Source: Polyangia bacterium (GTDB taxonomy: Bacteria > Myxococcota_A > Polyangia > Polyangiales > Polyangiaceae). From it: a DNA stretch of 64,000 nucleotides. The notes under the pieces were generated by a model. The model made no database searches. It had not been told where the DNA came from and was given only the letters and a program-made list of their open reading frames with translations. The stretch is taken from assembly GCA_030426145.1 (NCBI GenBank), contig JAUHZF010000002.1, positions 30,901 through 94,900 of the forward strand, given 5' to 3'. Positions 35,375-45,446 of the stretch are shown here, one piece after another (within the stretch, counting starts at the first letter, position 1; each line of letters begins with the position of its first letter). The position numbers and the translations under genes are program-made.

Positions 35375-36705
35375 CACGGGCCGTGCCAGGTGAGGCCATA
35401 GCCCGGAGCCCCGAGCTCGCCCGGGAGGCTCGGCGCAAAGCCGACCGTGGAGGGGCGCGGCACGAAGCGCCAACCGCTGCTGGGCGTCGTCTCGGTCGTG
35501 GCGTCGGGGAGGAAGAAGGCCGCGGTCACCGTGCCCGCCAGCAAGCCCCCGCCGGTCGCCGCGACCCAGCCGCGGGTCTTGTCGACGGTGGGTTTCTCGA
35601 AGAGCAGCGGGCTCGCGGCCGAGGCTCCAGCCAGGCCTCCGAGCAACCCTCCGAGATCGAGGATGAGCACATCGACCGCACGGGGGCGGAAGAGCGTCGC
35701 GGACGCGCTCGCGACGAGCCAGCCGCCAGCTGCGCCGTAGCCGAGGCCGGCGAGGGGCAAGGTCTCGGTGTCTCCCGTGACGGCGAGCTCGGTGAGGCCA
35801 CCGATGACGAGCCCGCCTGCGCCGCCCGAGTGGGCGAGCACGGCGCCGCCGTCGTTCATGCCGCCGTTGAGCAGGCCGGCGCTCGAGAGGGCCACCCCCG
35901 CCGCGGACCCGATGAGGCCGAACTGCCAAGCCTCGGCCGCACTCGCGTCGGGAAAACGTCCACCGTGGATGAGGTGGGCGGCCACGGCGGGCCACCAAGT
36001 TCCGGCCACGAGATACCAAGCCTCGCTCTGGCCCACCTCCCACTCGTCGGTGACGATGAGTGCGGCCCCGAGTCCGATCCCCGCCCCGACCGCCATCAAC
36101 GGATAGAGCAAGCGCGGATCGTCGGAGCCGGCCCCCCGCTGGAGGGAGTAGCCCAGGAAGCCGCCGTAGAGCGTGCCGTGGGTGGCGAGGATGAAGCGCC
36201 CTTCGCTGCGCGTAGCTTTGGGAGGCGGCGTGACCTCACTCGGCTGCGGCGCGTTGGCGGTCGTCTTTCTGACCACCACATCGCGCATCATCACCACCGC
36301 TTGCACGCTGGCCCGGTCCGACGACACGCGTCCCTCGCGACTGCGGAGGAAGCGGTCCTGCGGGTGGGCGGCCACCACGCGGAGCTCGATGCCCTGCGCG
36401 CCGACGCGTCGCTGCACGATGACGGCCGTGGTGTCGCGCTCGCGGGCCCACGTCAGCAGATTCGACCGCGCCGGCGGGGGCTCGATGGCGAGGTCGGGGG
36501 CGAACCCCAGGTCGCCAAGCGTCTCTTCGAGCAGCGCCACGAGGCTCTCGTCCTCTTCGCCGACGACGAAGAGGCGCACGCGCGGCCGGTCGTCGGGTTG
36601 ACGCGACGGGGGTCCCTCGACGGGTTCGGTCTGCGCCGCAGCCATCATCGGCGCGCCCGCCAACGCGACGCCGGCGAGGACCGAAGCGACCCATCGACAC
36701 GTCAT
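35371..36705 (-). CDS. Glycine-rich membrane-associated protein, unknown
   Basis: A 444-residue protein with a signal peptide (MAAAQ cleavage). The N-terminal soluble domain at about 40-150 (RVRLFVVGEEDESLVALLEE and onward) looks like a small alpha/beta fold found in several Polyangia envelope proteins. From about residue 165 there are many Gly/Ala-rich hydrophobic segments, likely pore- or membrane-embedded strands or helices. No known family is recognised. It is co-transcribed between the outer-membrane gene at 36736 and the pseudouridine synthase. Confidence 0.7.
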   Translation of the reverse strand: MTCRWVASVLAGVALAGAPMMAAAQTEPVEGPPSRQPDDRPRVRLFVVGEEDESLVALLEETLGDLGFAPDLAIEPPPARSNLLTWARERDTTAVIVQRRVGAQGIELRVVAAHPQDRFLRSREGRVSSDRASVQAVVMMRDVVVRKTTANAPQPSEVTPPPKATRSEGRFILATHGTLYGGFLGYSLQRGAGSDDPRLLYPLMAVGAGIGLGAALIVTDEWEVGQSEAWYLVAGTWWPAVAAHLIHGGRFPDASAAEAWQFGLIGSAAGVALSSAGLLNGGMNDGGAVLAHSGGAGGLVIGGLTELAVTGDTETLPLAGLGYGAAGGWLVASASATLFRPRAVDVLILDLGGLLGGLAGASAASPLLFEKPTVDKTRGWVAATGGGLLAGTVTAAFFLPDATTETTPSSGWRFVPRPSTVGFAPSLPGELGAPGYGLTWHGPW

Positions 36706-36735
36706 CTGTTCCCCTCCGTCGAACCCGAGGAGGGC

Positions 36736-38283
36736 TCAGAACATGACGGTGCCGCTGGCGAAGACCTCGTAGGTGATGCTCTGGTCGACGTAGAAGCGAC
36801 GGCCCACCGCGTTGATGACGGGCCGGTAGGCGGGGTTCGGAATGCCCGTGACCGCGCCGCCCTGCGTGGACTGGCAGGGCCCTGCTTGTCCCGCGTCCCC
36901 CTGGAAATCCGGGTTGCAGGGCTGGTCGTGGCTGATCCCGTGCGCCTGGTCGAAGCGAATGCCGGCACCCGCGTTGAGCTTCACGTACTCGCCGGCGCGC
37001 CAGGTGACCCCGCCCGCACCGCGGTAGGACCCGTAGGGCTCGACCACGCCCAGACCCGTGAAGTAGGTCTTCTGCGAGCCCTGGTCGACGACCGAACGGG
37101 CGACGTCGCACTCGGCATCGCGGCACGCACGGAAGCGCGCCCACTTCGGGTTGCGGAGCGAAGCGGCAGAGCTGCTGCCGAGCGCGTCGAAGAGCTCGGA
37201 GTAGTCGCGCCCCTCCGAGTGGTACTCGCCCTGGAACCGCAGATCGAAGGTGAGCCGGCTGAAGCTCTCGCGGTCTTCCCAGGGGTGAATCAGCATGCCG
37301 ACCATGACGGTGCCGATGATCGGCGGGCGGTTGACCAGCGCCCCCTCGAGATCGGTTTCGCCGAAGTCGCTGTTCCCCTGCTGGAACTCGAAGAAGGCGT
37401 TGAAGCCCCCGTAGGGCTCGATGTACTTGAGCCGCTTCGACATGAGCGAATGCAGCTCGAGGCCGATGGTGCCGCGCGTGACACCAGCCCCTCGGGAGTC
37501 GATGGCCTGAGACTCGAGGGACTCGCCCCCGGCCGGGTCGGCATCGAACGACCCGTTGCGGTTGATGTCGCCGGGGTGAGCACACTCGACCTCGCCCTCG
37601 GCAGCGTTGGCGTTGCACGCATGCATCGGGGTGCCGATGGCGAAGCGACCTTCGATGCCGAAGATCCAGGTCGGCTTGGTGCGGTCGCGGGCCTGGTTGA
37701 AGATGCCCCAGTCGATGCCGGCCGCGAGGTACTCGACGCCGCTACGCGAGGGGGCCTCGAAGGGAATGACGAACAGGGTCTCGCCCGGCGCGCCACCGGT
37801 GGCGGCCGAGATGTTTCCCGCCGTGCCGTCGATGTCGTCGATGCGACGACGGTTCTCGAGGATGATGGGCAGGCGAGCGTAGAGCGCCAGATCCTTGTAG
37901 ATACCGAAGTCGAGACGAGGGCTGAGGCGGCTCGTGGTCTCGATGTATTGCCCCACGTTCTGCAGCTTGGACGTGAAGCCGCCAGTGGTGAGGCCAGGCG
38001 CGAAGACGGGTGTCTCCCGCGTGATGCGCGCTCGCTTGGACAAGTATTGGAAGTCGAGCCGGAACGCGAAGTCGTAGAGGTCGTCGTTGTCGTCGTCGAA
38101 GGCGTCGATGACGTCGACCACATCCCCCGGCTCCTGCATGATCTGAATCGCAGGTGCCGCTGGAGGCGTTTGGGCTTGGGCCACGCCCGCCGCCAGGAGG
38201 ACGGCGGCAGATGCACCGCAAGCGATGCCTTTCGCGCGCCGCCGCGCGAGTCGCCGAGGACCGCTGCCGCTGGATGATCCCAT
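36736..38283 (-). CDS. Large outer-membrane beta-barrel protein
   Basis: A 515-residue exported protein. The chosen ATG leaves a basic region then a hydrophobic core ending AAGVAQAQ. The upstream in-frame ATG at 38385 would extend into the PP2C gene and lacks signal character. The mature part begins with an acidic segment (VIDAFDDDNDDLYDFAF), then many amphipathic strands (FRLDFQYLSKRARI, RLDFGIYKDLALYARLP) and a short C-terminal strand ending in Phe (ASGTVMF). It resembles a porin or alpha-barrel transporter with a Cys-containing loop. Function unknown. Confidence 0.75.
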   Translation of the reverse strand: MGSSSGSGPRRLARRRAKGIACGASAAVLLAAGVAQAQTPPAAPAIQIMQEPGDVVDVIDAFDDDNDDLYDFAFRLDFQYLSKRARITRETPVFAPGLTTGGFTSKLQNVGQYIETTSRLSPRLDFGIYKDLALYARLPIILENRRRIDDIDGTAGNISAATGGAPGETLFVIPFEAPSRSGVEYLAAGIDWGIFNQARDRTKPTWIFGIEGRFAIGTPMHACNANAAEGEVECAHPGDINRNGSFDADPAGGESLESQAIDSRGAGVTRGTIGLELHSLMSKRLKYIEPYGGFNAFFEFQQGNSDFGETDLEGALVNRPPIIGTVMVGMLIHPWEDRESFSRLTFDLRFQGEYHSEGRDYSELFDALGSSSAASLRNPKWARFRACRDAECDVARSVVDQGSQKTYFTGLGVVEPYGSYRGAGGVTWRAGEYVKLNAGAGIRFDQAHGISHDQPCNPDFQGDAGQAGPCQSTQGGAVTGIPNPAYRPVINAVGRRFYVDQSITYEVFASGTVMF

Positions 38284-38326
38284 GCCGTTTCCGAAGCTAG
38301 TACAGCCAGAGTCCGGTTGTAAGACC

Positions 38327-40237
38327 CTATCCTCCGCGCTTTTTTCGGTCGCGTCGAGCCTTGGCCAGGCGCTCCTTGAACTCACGCCTGAGCTCAGCCA
38401 GCTCTTCTTCGAGCCCTCCAGGCTGTTCTAGGGGCAGGGTTTCCTTGGTGGGCCGGAACTCGTCGTCGCCCGGACGCAGGGGTCGATCGGGCCGCGTCGC
38501 CTTGGGGTCGGAGCTCACGCCGTCTTCGGAGGCGGACTTGAGGGTGTGGGCCCGCGGGCGCCGCGCGCTGGACCGCGGACGTAGGGCGGGCACGGTCTTC
38601 TTGGCGTCGAAGTCGTCGGCCGGGTCTCCCCCGGTGAGGCTGATACCTGAACGGTCGCCGTGCGAGCCGTCGGGGCCGGGCTGGCTGGCATCGGGGTTGG
38701 CCTGTCCGACGAGACTCGCCCCCGGATTGCCGTCCTTGCCGTACGTGAGGCGCGGATACCCCACGGGACGGTGCGGGCCCGTCTCACTCAGACGCGGCTG
38801 CTCGGTCGGCGCGATCTGATCCTGGGGATTGTGATCGAGCATCGACCCCTTGCGGGGGGTGACGGCCGCGTCGTCGTCGAGCCCGGGAATGGTAGCGGGG
38901 CGCGGGTAGTACGAGGAGGCCGGCGGGGCGGCGAAGGGATCGAGCGTTGGCTCGTCTTCGATCCACTGCTGCCGGGTGCCGACCACGGCCTCACGGGCGT
39001 GGCTGAGGTCGTTGGAGGTGCGCTCCAGCCGATGCGCGAGCACCCCGAGGAACTGCCAGAGCAGCTTCACGGCCACCCGCGGCTCGTTGCGGATGAGCTC
39101 GAAGAAATCGTCGCGCTTGATGGAGATGAGCTCGCTCGGGACGATGGCCTTGATGGTGGCCGACCGCGGGAGATTGCGCACCAGGGCCATCTCGCCGAAG
39201 TGCTCGCCGCGCTTGAGCTCGCCCACGGCCGTGTTGTGCGACAGGACCTGAAGTCGCCCGTCGAGCAGGACGTACATGCGGTCGCCAGCTTCGCCCTGCT
39301 TGATGACGACTTCGCCGGGCGCGTATTCGAAGACCTCGGCCACCTGCATCAGCTGCAACAGCTCCCGCTCGGCGAGACGCGAGAAGAGCGGCATGGTGTG
39401 AAGCATCTCGCGCTTGAGCTCGAGCCGCTTGGCGCGGGCGCTGTCGCGCAGGTCACCGCCGCCGAGCCGCACGAGCAGACCCGTGATGTTGTCTTTGCCC
39501 CCGCGCTCGTTGGCGAAGTTGATGAGCCCCTGGACGACCTTCTCGCCGTCTTCGTCCTGGGTCCACTTCGACAGGTCTTCCCGACCGCTGTCGAGGTATC
39601 CCGTGAGGCCGTCGGAGGCGAGGATGAACTGGTCGCGCGGCAGCACCTCGAGCGTGAGGGTGTCGACCTCCACGTGTTCGTAGATGCCGACCGCTCGGGT
39701 GATGGCGTTGCGACGGGGCACGTTGGGGAGCTGGTCCCACGTGACCACGCCGAGCCGCACCAGCTCGTTGCCGATGGTGTGGTCCTCGGTGATCTGATCG
39801 ACCCGCGAACCACGGATGAGGTAGACGCGGCTGTCGCCGACGTGCGCCACGTAGGCGTGCGCATCGAGCAGCACCAAGACGCTCAGCGTGGTCCCCATGC
39901 CGCGCTTGCCTTCGTCCTTCTGCGCCTCGGCGTGGATGCGCCGGGAAGCCTCTTGCACCGCCCACTCGAGCAGCCCGAGGACCTCGCGGCGGCTCACCTC
40001 CGACCGAGGGCCCGCCGCTTCCATCGGGGTGAGCATGGCGCGGCTGTTCTGCAGCACCTCGTGCACAGTCCGCACCGCGATTTCGCTCGCGACCTCGCCG
40101 GCCTGGTGTCCGCCCATCCCATCCGCGACGGCGAAGACGCGCAGGTCGGGGTCGGCGAGGTAGTTGTCCTCGTTGTGAGCGCGCTTGCGACCCTGGTGGG
40201 TCGCGGCGAAGCACTGGGGATTGAGCGTGACGGCCAT
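38327..40237 (-). CDS. PP2C phosphatase fused to cyclic-nucleotide-binding domain
   Basis: A 636-residue cytosolic protein. A PP2C domain at about 8-260 shows the metal motifs RAHNEDNYL, VADGMGGHQAGE, HVGDSRVYL, LASDGLTGYL and GKDNITG. A cNMP-binding domain at about 285-410 has the phosphate cassette GEHFGEMALVRNLPRSATI, with the Arg that contacts the cyclic phosphate intact. A long disordered tail (about 430-636) is rich in Pro/Asp/Arg. It should dephosphorylate Ser/Thr kinase targets under cAMP or cGMP control. It lies in a leftward unit with pgeF, near the divergent kinase at 41152. Confidence 0.93.
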   Translation of the reverse strand: MAVTLNPQCFAATHQGRKRAHNEDNYLADPDLRVFAVADGMGGHQAGEVASEIAVRTVHEVLQNSRAMLTPMEAAGPRSEVSRREVLGLLEWAVQEASRRIHAEAQKDEGKRGMGTTLSVLVLLDAHAYVAHVGDSRVYLIRGSRVDQITEDHTIGNELVRLGVVTWDQLPNVPRRNAITRAVGIYEHVEVDTLTLEVLPRDQFILASDGLTGYLDSGREDLSKWTQDEDGEKVVQGLINFANERGGKDNITGLLVRLGGGDLRDSARAKRLELKREMLHTMPLFSRLAERELLQLMQVAEVFEYAPGEVVIKQGEAGDRMYVLLDGRLQVLSHNTAVGELKRGEHFGEMALVRNLPRSATIKAIVPSELISIKRDDFFELIRNEPRVAVKLLWQFLGVLAHRLERTSNDLSHAREAVVGTRQQWIEDEPTLDPFAAPPASSYYPRPATIPGLDDDAAVTPRKGSMLDHNPQDQIAPTEQPRLSETGPHRPVGYPRLTYGKDGNPGASLVGQANPDASQPGPDGSHGDRSGISLTGGDPADDFDAKKTVPALRPRSSARRPRAHTLKSASEDGVSSDPKATRPDRPLRPGDDEFRPTKETLPLEQPGGLEEELAELRREFKERLAKARRDRKKRGG

Positions 40238-40283
40238 GCGAGGGCTCTAGAAGACTAGTGGGTCCGTCTCCCCATGCCTACAG

Positions 40284-41084
40284 TCACGATCGCGGATCCG
40301 CGACGATGGCCGCGAGCATGCGACCACTGACCTTCCCGTCCCGTCGGTAGGAGTGGAATCGGGACGCGTCGCACACGGTGCAGCCCGGCACCTGGTCGAC
40401 CTCGACCCCGAGGTCGGTGAGTTGACGCTCGATGACCCGTCGCAGGTCGACGTGTGGACGTGGCTCTCGCGCTTCGACGACGTCGCTTCCCAGGGGTGTG
40501 GAGGCGGCGATGGACGCCGCGACGTCGTCACCGACCTCGAAGCAGCAGAGCTCGATGTGCGGGCCCACGGCGGCGACGATGTCCCCTTCGTGGCCGATGA
40601 GCTCCCGCAAGGCGGCGACGCCGGCGGGCCCAGCCCCCTCCACGGTGCCACGCCAGCCACTGTGCACGGCAGCGACGGCACCCGAGCGTCGGTCGGCGAG
40701 CAAGATCGCAGCGCAGTCCGCCGTGCGGACCCCACACGCGACTTCGGCCTTTTGGCTCAGGGTGATGTCACCTTGCTCGTGGATGACGTCTTCCCGTGCC
40801 TCGGTACCGGTGAGCACGCGGTGGGCCGTGCCGTGGACCTGGCTCAGGACGAAGATGTGCGCCACCGGCACCTCGAGTCGCAAGCCCGCTCGCCGAAAGT
40901 TCTCGGCCACGGCGTCGAGGTCGTCGCCCGAGCCCGAGAAGAAGTTGAGGCTCGCGAACGGAGCCGCGCTCACGCCGCCCTCGCGGGTGAAGAAGGCGTG
41001 GCGAAATCCCGCCTTCAGCAGCTTTGGGCTCTGGAGGGCAGGGGCCGCATCTGAAGGCCCGGACGCGGGGGACGCCGAAGACAT
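40284..41084 (-). CDS. pgeF: Peptidoglycan editing factor PgeF (laccase-domain)
   Basis: A 266-residue protein of the former YfiH/multicopper-oxidase-like family. PgeF hydrolyses peptidoglycan precursors that carry L-Ser instead of L-Ala. The family motifs are present: FFTREGGVS, QVHGTAHRV, VRTADCAAILLAD and AVHSGWRGTVEG, with CCFEVG near the end. It heads the leftward unit with the PP2C-cNMP gene (46-bp gap) and is divergent from a Ser/Thr kinase. The ATG after the Pro/Ala-rich stretch is chosen; a longer frame starts at 41165. Confidence 0.92.
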   Translation of the reverse strand: MSSASPASGPSDAAPALQSPKLLKAGFRHAFFTREGGVSAAPFASLNFFSGSGDDLDAVAENFRRAGLRLEVPVAHIFVLSQVHGTAHRVLTGTEAREDVIHEQGDITLSQKAEVACGVRTADCAAILLADRRSGAVAAVHSGWRGTVEGAGPAGVAALRELIGHEGDIVAAVGPHIELCCFEVGDDVAASIAASTPLGSDVVEAREPRPHVDLRRVIERQLTDLGVEVDQVPGCTVCDASRFHSYRRDGKVSGRMLAAIVADPRS

Positions 41085-41151
41085 GATCCCGACATGCCAT
41101 GCCCGATCGCACGGGGCTAGCTCGCCGTGGTACCGTCGAGTGTCGGGTGCC

Positions 41152-42342
41152 ATGAGCGAGGCCAAGCCAAAAGAGCGACCGCGCGACCGCTACATCGGTC
41201 GTGAGATCCTCGACGGCCAGTTCCGCATCATCAAGAAGATCGGAACCGGCGGGATGGGCTCGGTCTACAAGGCCGAGCAGCCGGACATGAACCGCATGGT
41301 CGCGGTGAAGATCCTGCACGCCAAGCTCAAGAACCGGCGGGATCTGGTCTCGCGCTTCCGTCGCGAGGCGCGGGCCATGAGCCACCTGACCCACCCCAAC
41401 ACGGTCAAGGTGTTCATGTATGGCGAGCTCGAGACGGGCGAGCTCTACATCGTCATGGAGTACCTCGAGGGGCGGAACCTCAACCAGATCGTGCGGCGCC
41501 AGGGTCCCCTGCCCCTCGAGCGCGCCATCCCCGTGTTGGTCCAGGTCTGCGGCGCCCTCCAGGAGGCTCACGACAAGGGCATCGTGCACCGCGACCTCAA
41601 GCCGGAGAACATCTTCCTGACCACGAGCGGCGGCATGACCGACTTCGCCAAGGTCCTCGATTTCGGCCTCGCGAAGGTCACCGAGCGCGAGCTGCGCCCC
41701 GGTTCCATCATGCTCACGCAGGAGGGCATGGTCTTCGGCACCCCCGAGTTCATGTCGCCCGAGCAGGCGCAGGGCATGAAGCTCGACCGCAGGAGCGACA
41801 TCTACTCGCTGGCCACGATTCTCTACGAGGCGCTCACGGGGAAGCTCCCATTCGACGCCCGCACGAGCATGGAGTTCATCCAACTGCACGTGACCAAGCC
41901 CCCCATCCCGCTGAACGAGCGGGTCGAGGGCAAGACCTTTCCCGAAGGGTTGTGGCGGGTCATCGACAAGGCCCTCGCAAAGGAAGTGGACGACCGCTAC
42001 GAGACCGCGGTCGAGTTCGCCAACGCGCTGCGCGTCTTCGGCCCCTCGACGGAGGCGAGCCAGGCGGCCCTGCCGGCCCCGCCTCCCGATGCCGCCACCG
42101 AGACCCCCACCAACCGCGTCCCCCCGGTGGAGGACAACGAGCCCCCCACCCAGCGCGTGCCGCGCAAGCGCAACCAACTCAAGACGGTGGAGATGAGCAA
42201 CCCCGACCTGGGCGACGTGCCGAAGGAGGCCCTCGACGGTGCCCGGCGCGACGGCGGCCAGCGACATCTGCTCATCGTGTCGGCCATCTCGGTCATCGCG
42301 GGGATCGTCATCGCCATCCTCGCGCTGCGCCTGCTCAGCTAG
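41152..42342 (+). CDS. Ser/Thr protein kinase, one C-terminal membrane segment
   Basis: A 396-residue Hanks-type kinase. The glycine loop is GTGGMGSVYKAEQ, catalytic Lys53 lies in VAVKIL, the HRD Asp is Asp148 (HRDLKPENIF), and DFG is at Asp170 (LDFGLAKV). The activation loop (GTPEFMSPEQ) and APE region are intact. A Pro/Arg-rich juxtamembrane part (about 300-365) with TQRVPRKRNQLKT precedes a hydrophobic segment at about 370-390, so the kinase faces the cytosol and is tail-anchored. It is divergent from pgeF-PP2C, a phosphatase pairing. Confidence 0.96.
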   Translation: MSEAKPKERPRDRYIGREILDGQFRIIKKIGTGGMGSVYKAEQPDMNRMVAVKILHAKLKNRRDLVSRFRREARAMSHLTHPNTVKVFMYGELETGELYIVMEYLEGRNLNQIVRRQGPLPLERAIPVLVQVCGALQEAHDKGIVHRDLKPENIFLTTSGGMTDFAKVLDFGLAKVTERELRPGSIMLTQEGMVFGTPEFMSPEQAQGMKLDRRSDIYSLATILYEALTGKLPFDARTSMEFIQLHVTKPPIPLNERVEGKTFPEGLWRVIDKALAKEVDDRYETAVEFANALRVFGPSTEASQAALPAPPPDAATETPTNRVPPVEDNEPPTQRVPRKRNQLKTVEMSNPDLGDVPKEALDGARRDGGQRHLLIVSAISVIAGIVIAILALRLLS

Positions 42343-42344
42343 GA

Positions 42345-42803
42345 CTATCCGGGTAGTGGCGCGACCCGGGTGAGGTGGCCTTCGCCCTGCCAGGGCGGCG
42401 TGATCGTTCGGAAGCGCACGCTGCCATCGGCCTCGAAGCGGCAGAAGTTTTCGTACTCGAGGCCATCCGGGTCGACGATGAACAGCCGGAAAGTGTCTCC
42501 GTTGACCTCCCCGATGCGGTAGGCCCGGTCGAGCTCGAGGTTGGGGGTGGCGCTGCGAACCCGTCCCTCGACGAAGCGGACGCGCAGATCCTCGTGGCGC
42601 ATGCGAAGAAGGAGGATCGGGGACAAGGCCGCATCGGCGCGGTAGTCGGCGAGTCGCCACTGCCCGGTGATGCGGCGATCGACCTGCTGGCGGGCGAGGG
42701 TCTGCGGAGGCACGCCGACCGACGACGAGCACCCCGGGAGCACGACCCCCGACACGAGGGCCATCCCTCCGAGCAATCCCTCGCGACGACCGATCCGGTG
42801 CAT
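42345..42803 (-). CDS. Small lipoprotein, unknown
   Basis: A 152-residue lipoprotein with lipobox VLPGCSSS. The mature part has a beta-rich domain (LLLRMRHEDLRVRFVEGRV, then YRIGEVNGDTFRLFIVDPD). I do not recognise the family. The chosen ATG at 42803 is preceded by a frame with no signal character running antisense to the next gene. The stop lies 2 bp from the stop of the kinase at 42342, and the start is divergent from the penicillin-binding protein gene, so it may help envelope biogenesis. Confidence 0.75.
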   Translation of the reverse strand: MHRIGRREGLLGGMALVSGVVLPGCSSSVGVPPQTLARQQVDRRITGQWRLADYRADAALSPILLLRMRHEDLRVRFVEGRVRSATPNLELDRAYRIGEVNGDTFRLFIVDPDGLEYENFCRFEADGSVRFRTITPPWQGEGHLTRVAPLPG

Positions 42804-42921
42804 GGCCTTCACCCTAGGCGCGTTCCCATCCCGAGGCGAGAGACAGCAGCGCCCCGACGGAAGGCTTCCTGGCCGTCGCGGCGTTTGTCGTACAAACTCC
42901 CCCTGCCAGAAAAGCGCAACG

Positions 42922-45375
42922 ATGTCCGAGCCCCGAGACGATGAGCCGACCGAGGCCCCGCCCAGCGAACCGCCCGAGGTACGACGAGCGGTCGCCGAAG
43001 CGCGCCGACGACGGCGCCTGAAGCGGCGGGCCTTGCGCTGGGGTCGACGCCTCCTCATCGCGGGTTTCGGACTGGCCGCGCTGGGCTTCTTCGCGCTTTG
43101 GCTGGTGCTTCGGCACTACGAAAAAGACCTCCCGTCCACGCGCGACCTCAAGAACTACCGCCCCCCGCAGGTGACCCGGGTGCTCGCGCGCGACGGCACC
43201 TTGCTGGCCGAGCTCTACGTCGAGCGCCGCACCGTGGTGCCCATCGAGCGCATCCCCAAGTCGATGAAGCTCGCCGTTCTCGCGGCCGAGGACGCCGACT
43301 TCTACGAGCACGAGGGCCTCGACTACCTGGGCATGCTGCGCGCGCTCTACGTCAACCTGCGCTCGGCCAAGGCCCGTCAAGGCGGCAGCACCATCACGCA
43401 GCAGGTCATCAAGAACGTACTGCTCACCCCGGAGCGCACCTACGAGCGCAAGGCCCGGGAAGTGCTGCTCGCGCGCCGCATCGAGCAGCAGCTCACCAAG
43501 GACGAGATCCTCGAGCTGTACCTCAACCACATCTACTTCGGTCACGGTCGGTACGGCGTCGAAGAAGCCGCGCGCTACTACTTCGGCAAAGGGATCGCCG
43601 AGGTCACCCTGGCCGAAGCCGCCCTCATCGCAGGCTTGGCCAAGGGTCCGAGCCTCTACTCGCCCCGCGTCGACCTCGATCGCTCGCGGCGGCGTCGCGA
43701 CCTGGTCTTGAGCCAAATGGCCGAGAAGGGCTTCGCCCTGCCCGAGGTGGTCGACGAAGCGAAGTCCGAGCCCGTCGCCCTCGCGCCGGCCGCCGAGAGC
43801 CTGTCGGAGCTCGCCCCCGAGGCGGTCGCCGAGGTCGAGCGCCAGCTCACTGCGCTCGTGGGGGCCGAAGCCCGACGGGGCGGCTACACGGTCGAGACCA
43901 CCATCGACCCCGACATGCAGGCGGTGGCGCGACGCGCGGTGCAAGACAACCTCGACGCCTACGCCGCGCGACATGACGCCCTCGGCCCGTTGAAGGCGCG
44001 CAAGAAAGAACCCGCGCCCTTCCAAGGCACGCCCGACCCGCGCCGCCACCGCATCTACCTCGCTGTGGTTCGGGGTCACGACGACGCGGGCGGCAAGCTC
44101 CTCGTTCGGGTGGGCACGGTCGATGGATTCATCCCGATCGGCGACGCGAGCCGCTACAACCCCAAGGGGCTCCCACCCAGCCGTTTCGCCCCCGAGGGCC
44201 GCGTGGTGCGGGTGAGCCCGGTGCTCGACAGCGACCTCGGCCCGGACGGATTGCCACGGCGCTACCGCCTCGAGCTCGCGCCGCAGAGCGCGCTCGTCGC
44301 CCTCGACGCCGAGACGCGGGAGATCAGGGCCCTCGTGGGGAGCTACGAGGCCGTTCGCGGCGTCTACGACCGCGCCAGCTCCGCGCACCGCCAGCCCGGT
44401 TCGACCTTCAAGCCGATCGTCTACAGCTACGGCCTGCACACCCGCCAGCTCACGCCGGCCAGCCCCATGGGTGACCTCACCCTCAAGCTCCCCCCCGATC
44501 CCGACGACCCTGACCGCGCACCGCTCGCCCTTCGCCTTCGAACCGCGCTCGCCAACAGCGTCAACGAGGCGGCCCAGTGGGCGCTCCAGGAGGTGGGCCC
44601 AGAGAGCGTGATCGGTTGGGCCAAGGGCCTCGGGGCGACCTCGGACATGAAGCCGACCCCGTCACTGGCCCTCGGGGCCTACGAGATGTACCCGCGTGAA
44701 GTGGCGGCCATCTACGGCACCATCGCGAGCGGCGGCCTCTACCGCGCTCCGGTGCTCATTCGGCGGATCCGCAACCACGAGGGCCAGGAGATCGCGCTGC
44801 CGCAGCAGCCCCCCTCGCGGCGCGCCATGACGCCGGCCGAGGCCTACCTGACCACCGACCTCCTGCGCTCGGTGGTGCAGCGCGGCACCGCGCGTGCAGC
44901 CAAGAAGCTCCCCTTCGAGGTCGCGGGCAAGACCGGCACCAGCAACGACGCGCGCGACGCGTGGTTCGCGGGCTACTCCACCGAGCTCGTATGCGTGGTC
45001 TGGACCGGCTTCGACGACAACCGCCCCCTCGGGCGCGGGGAGTACGGGGCCAAGGCCGCCTTGCCGGCATGGGTGGCCTTCATGAAGGCCGCGCACAAGC
45101 AGAAGCCGCCCCCCTTCGCCCGACCGACCCAGGGTGACGACGGCGTCATCGAAATCGACATCGACGCCGCCACGGGGCTGCTGCCCTACGAAGGACAGGA
45201 GAAGGGCGTCATTTCGGAGCGCTTCCTCCAGGGCAGCCAGCCCACGGAGATGGCGGCGCCTCCCGAGCCCGATGACCCGGGCGACATCTACGATGACCTC
45301 GAGCCCCCTGATGACGGCGAGGACGGCGCCGAGCCCCTGCCGCAGGCACAGGCCCAGGTCCCCCCGCCCTTCTGA
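42922..45375 (+). CDS. Class A penicillin-binding protein (PBP1A)
   Basis: An 817-residue bifunctional glycosyltransferase/transpeptidase. A basic cytosolic tail and one membrane segment (about 45-70) precede the GT51 domain with Glu123 in AAEDADFYEHEG. An OB-like linker follows (about 330-470). The transpeptidase has catalytic Ser494 in PGSTFKP (Lys497), SVN at 546-548 and KTG at 670-672. It polymerises and crosslinks peptidoglycan in the periplasm. The disordered C-terminus is acidic/Pro-rich. It is divergent from the small lipoprotein gene. Confidence 0.97.
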   Translation: MSEPRDDEPTEAPPSEPPEVRRAVAEARRRRRLKRRALRWGRRLLIAGFGLAALGFFALWLVLRHYEKDLPSTRDLKNYRPPQVTRVLARDGTLLAELYVERRTVVPIERIPKSMKLAVLAAEDADFYEHEGLDYLGMLRALYVNLRSAKARQGGSTITQQVIKNVLLTPERTYERKAREVLLARRIEQQLTKDEILELYLNHIYFGHGRYGVEEAARYYFGKGIAEVTLAEAALIAGLAKGPSLYSPRVDLDRSRRRRDLVLSQMAEKGFALPEVVDEAKSEPVALAPAAESLSELAPEAVAEVERQLTALVGAEARRGGYTVETTIDPDMQAVARRAVQDNLDAYAARHDALGPLKARKKEPAPFQGTPDPRRHRIYLAVVRGHDDAGGKLLVRVGTVDGFIPIGDASRYNPKGLPPSRFAPEGRVVRVSPVLDSDLGPDGLPRRYRLELAPQSALVALDAETREIRALVGSYEAVRGVYDRASSAHRQPGSTFKPIVYSYGLHTRQLTPASPMGDLTLKLPPDPDDPDRAPLALRLRTALANSVNEAAQWALQEVGPESVIGWAKGLGATSDMKPTPSLALGAYEMYPREVAAIYGTIASGGLYRAPVLIRRIRNHEGQEIALPQQPPSRRAMTPAEAYLTTDLLRSVVQRGTARAAKKLPFEVAGKTGTSNDARDAWFAGYSTELVCVVWTGFDDNRPLGRGEYGAKAALPAWVAFMKAAHKQKPPPFARPTQGDDGVIEIDIDAATGLLPYEGQEKGVISERFLQGSQPTEMAAPPEPDDPGDIYDDLEPPDDGEDGAEPLPQAQAQVPPPF

Positions 45376-45446
45376 GGCAGCAGGGTACGGTGTGCGACAT
45401 CAGCACACCTACGCCTTCAAAAACATCGGCACAGCCACTACGTGGG

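Noticed and set aside
35383..38277. A 964-codon open frame on the plus strand
   Set aside because: It is antisense to three well-supported minus-strand genes (pseudouridine synthase end, membrane protein, outer-membrane protein); it is a GC-driven shadow.
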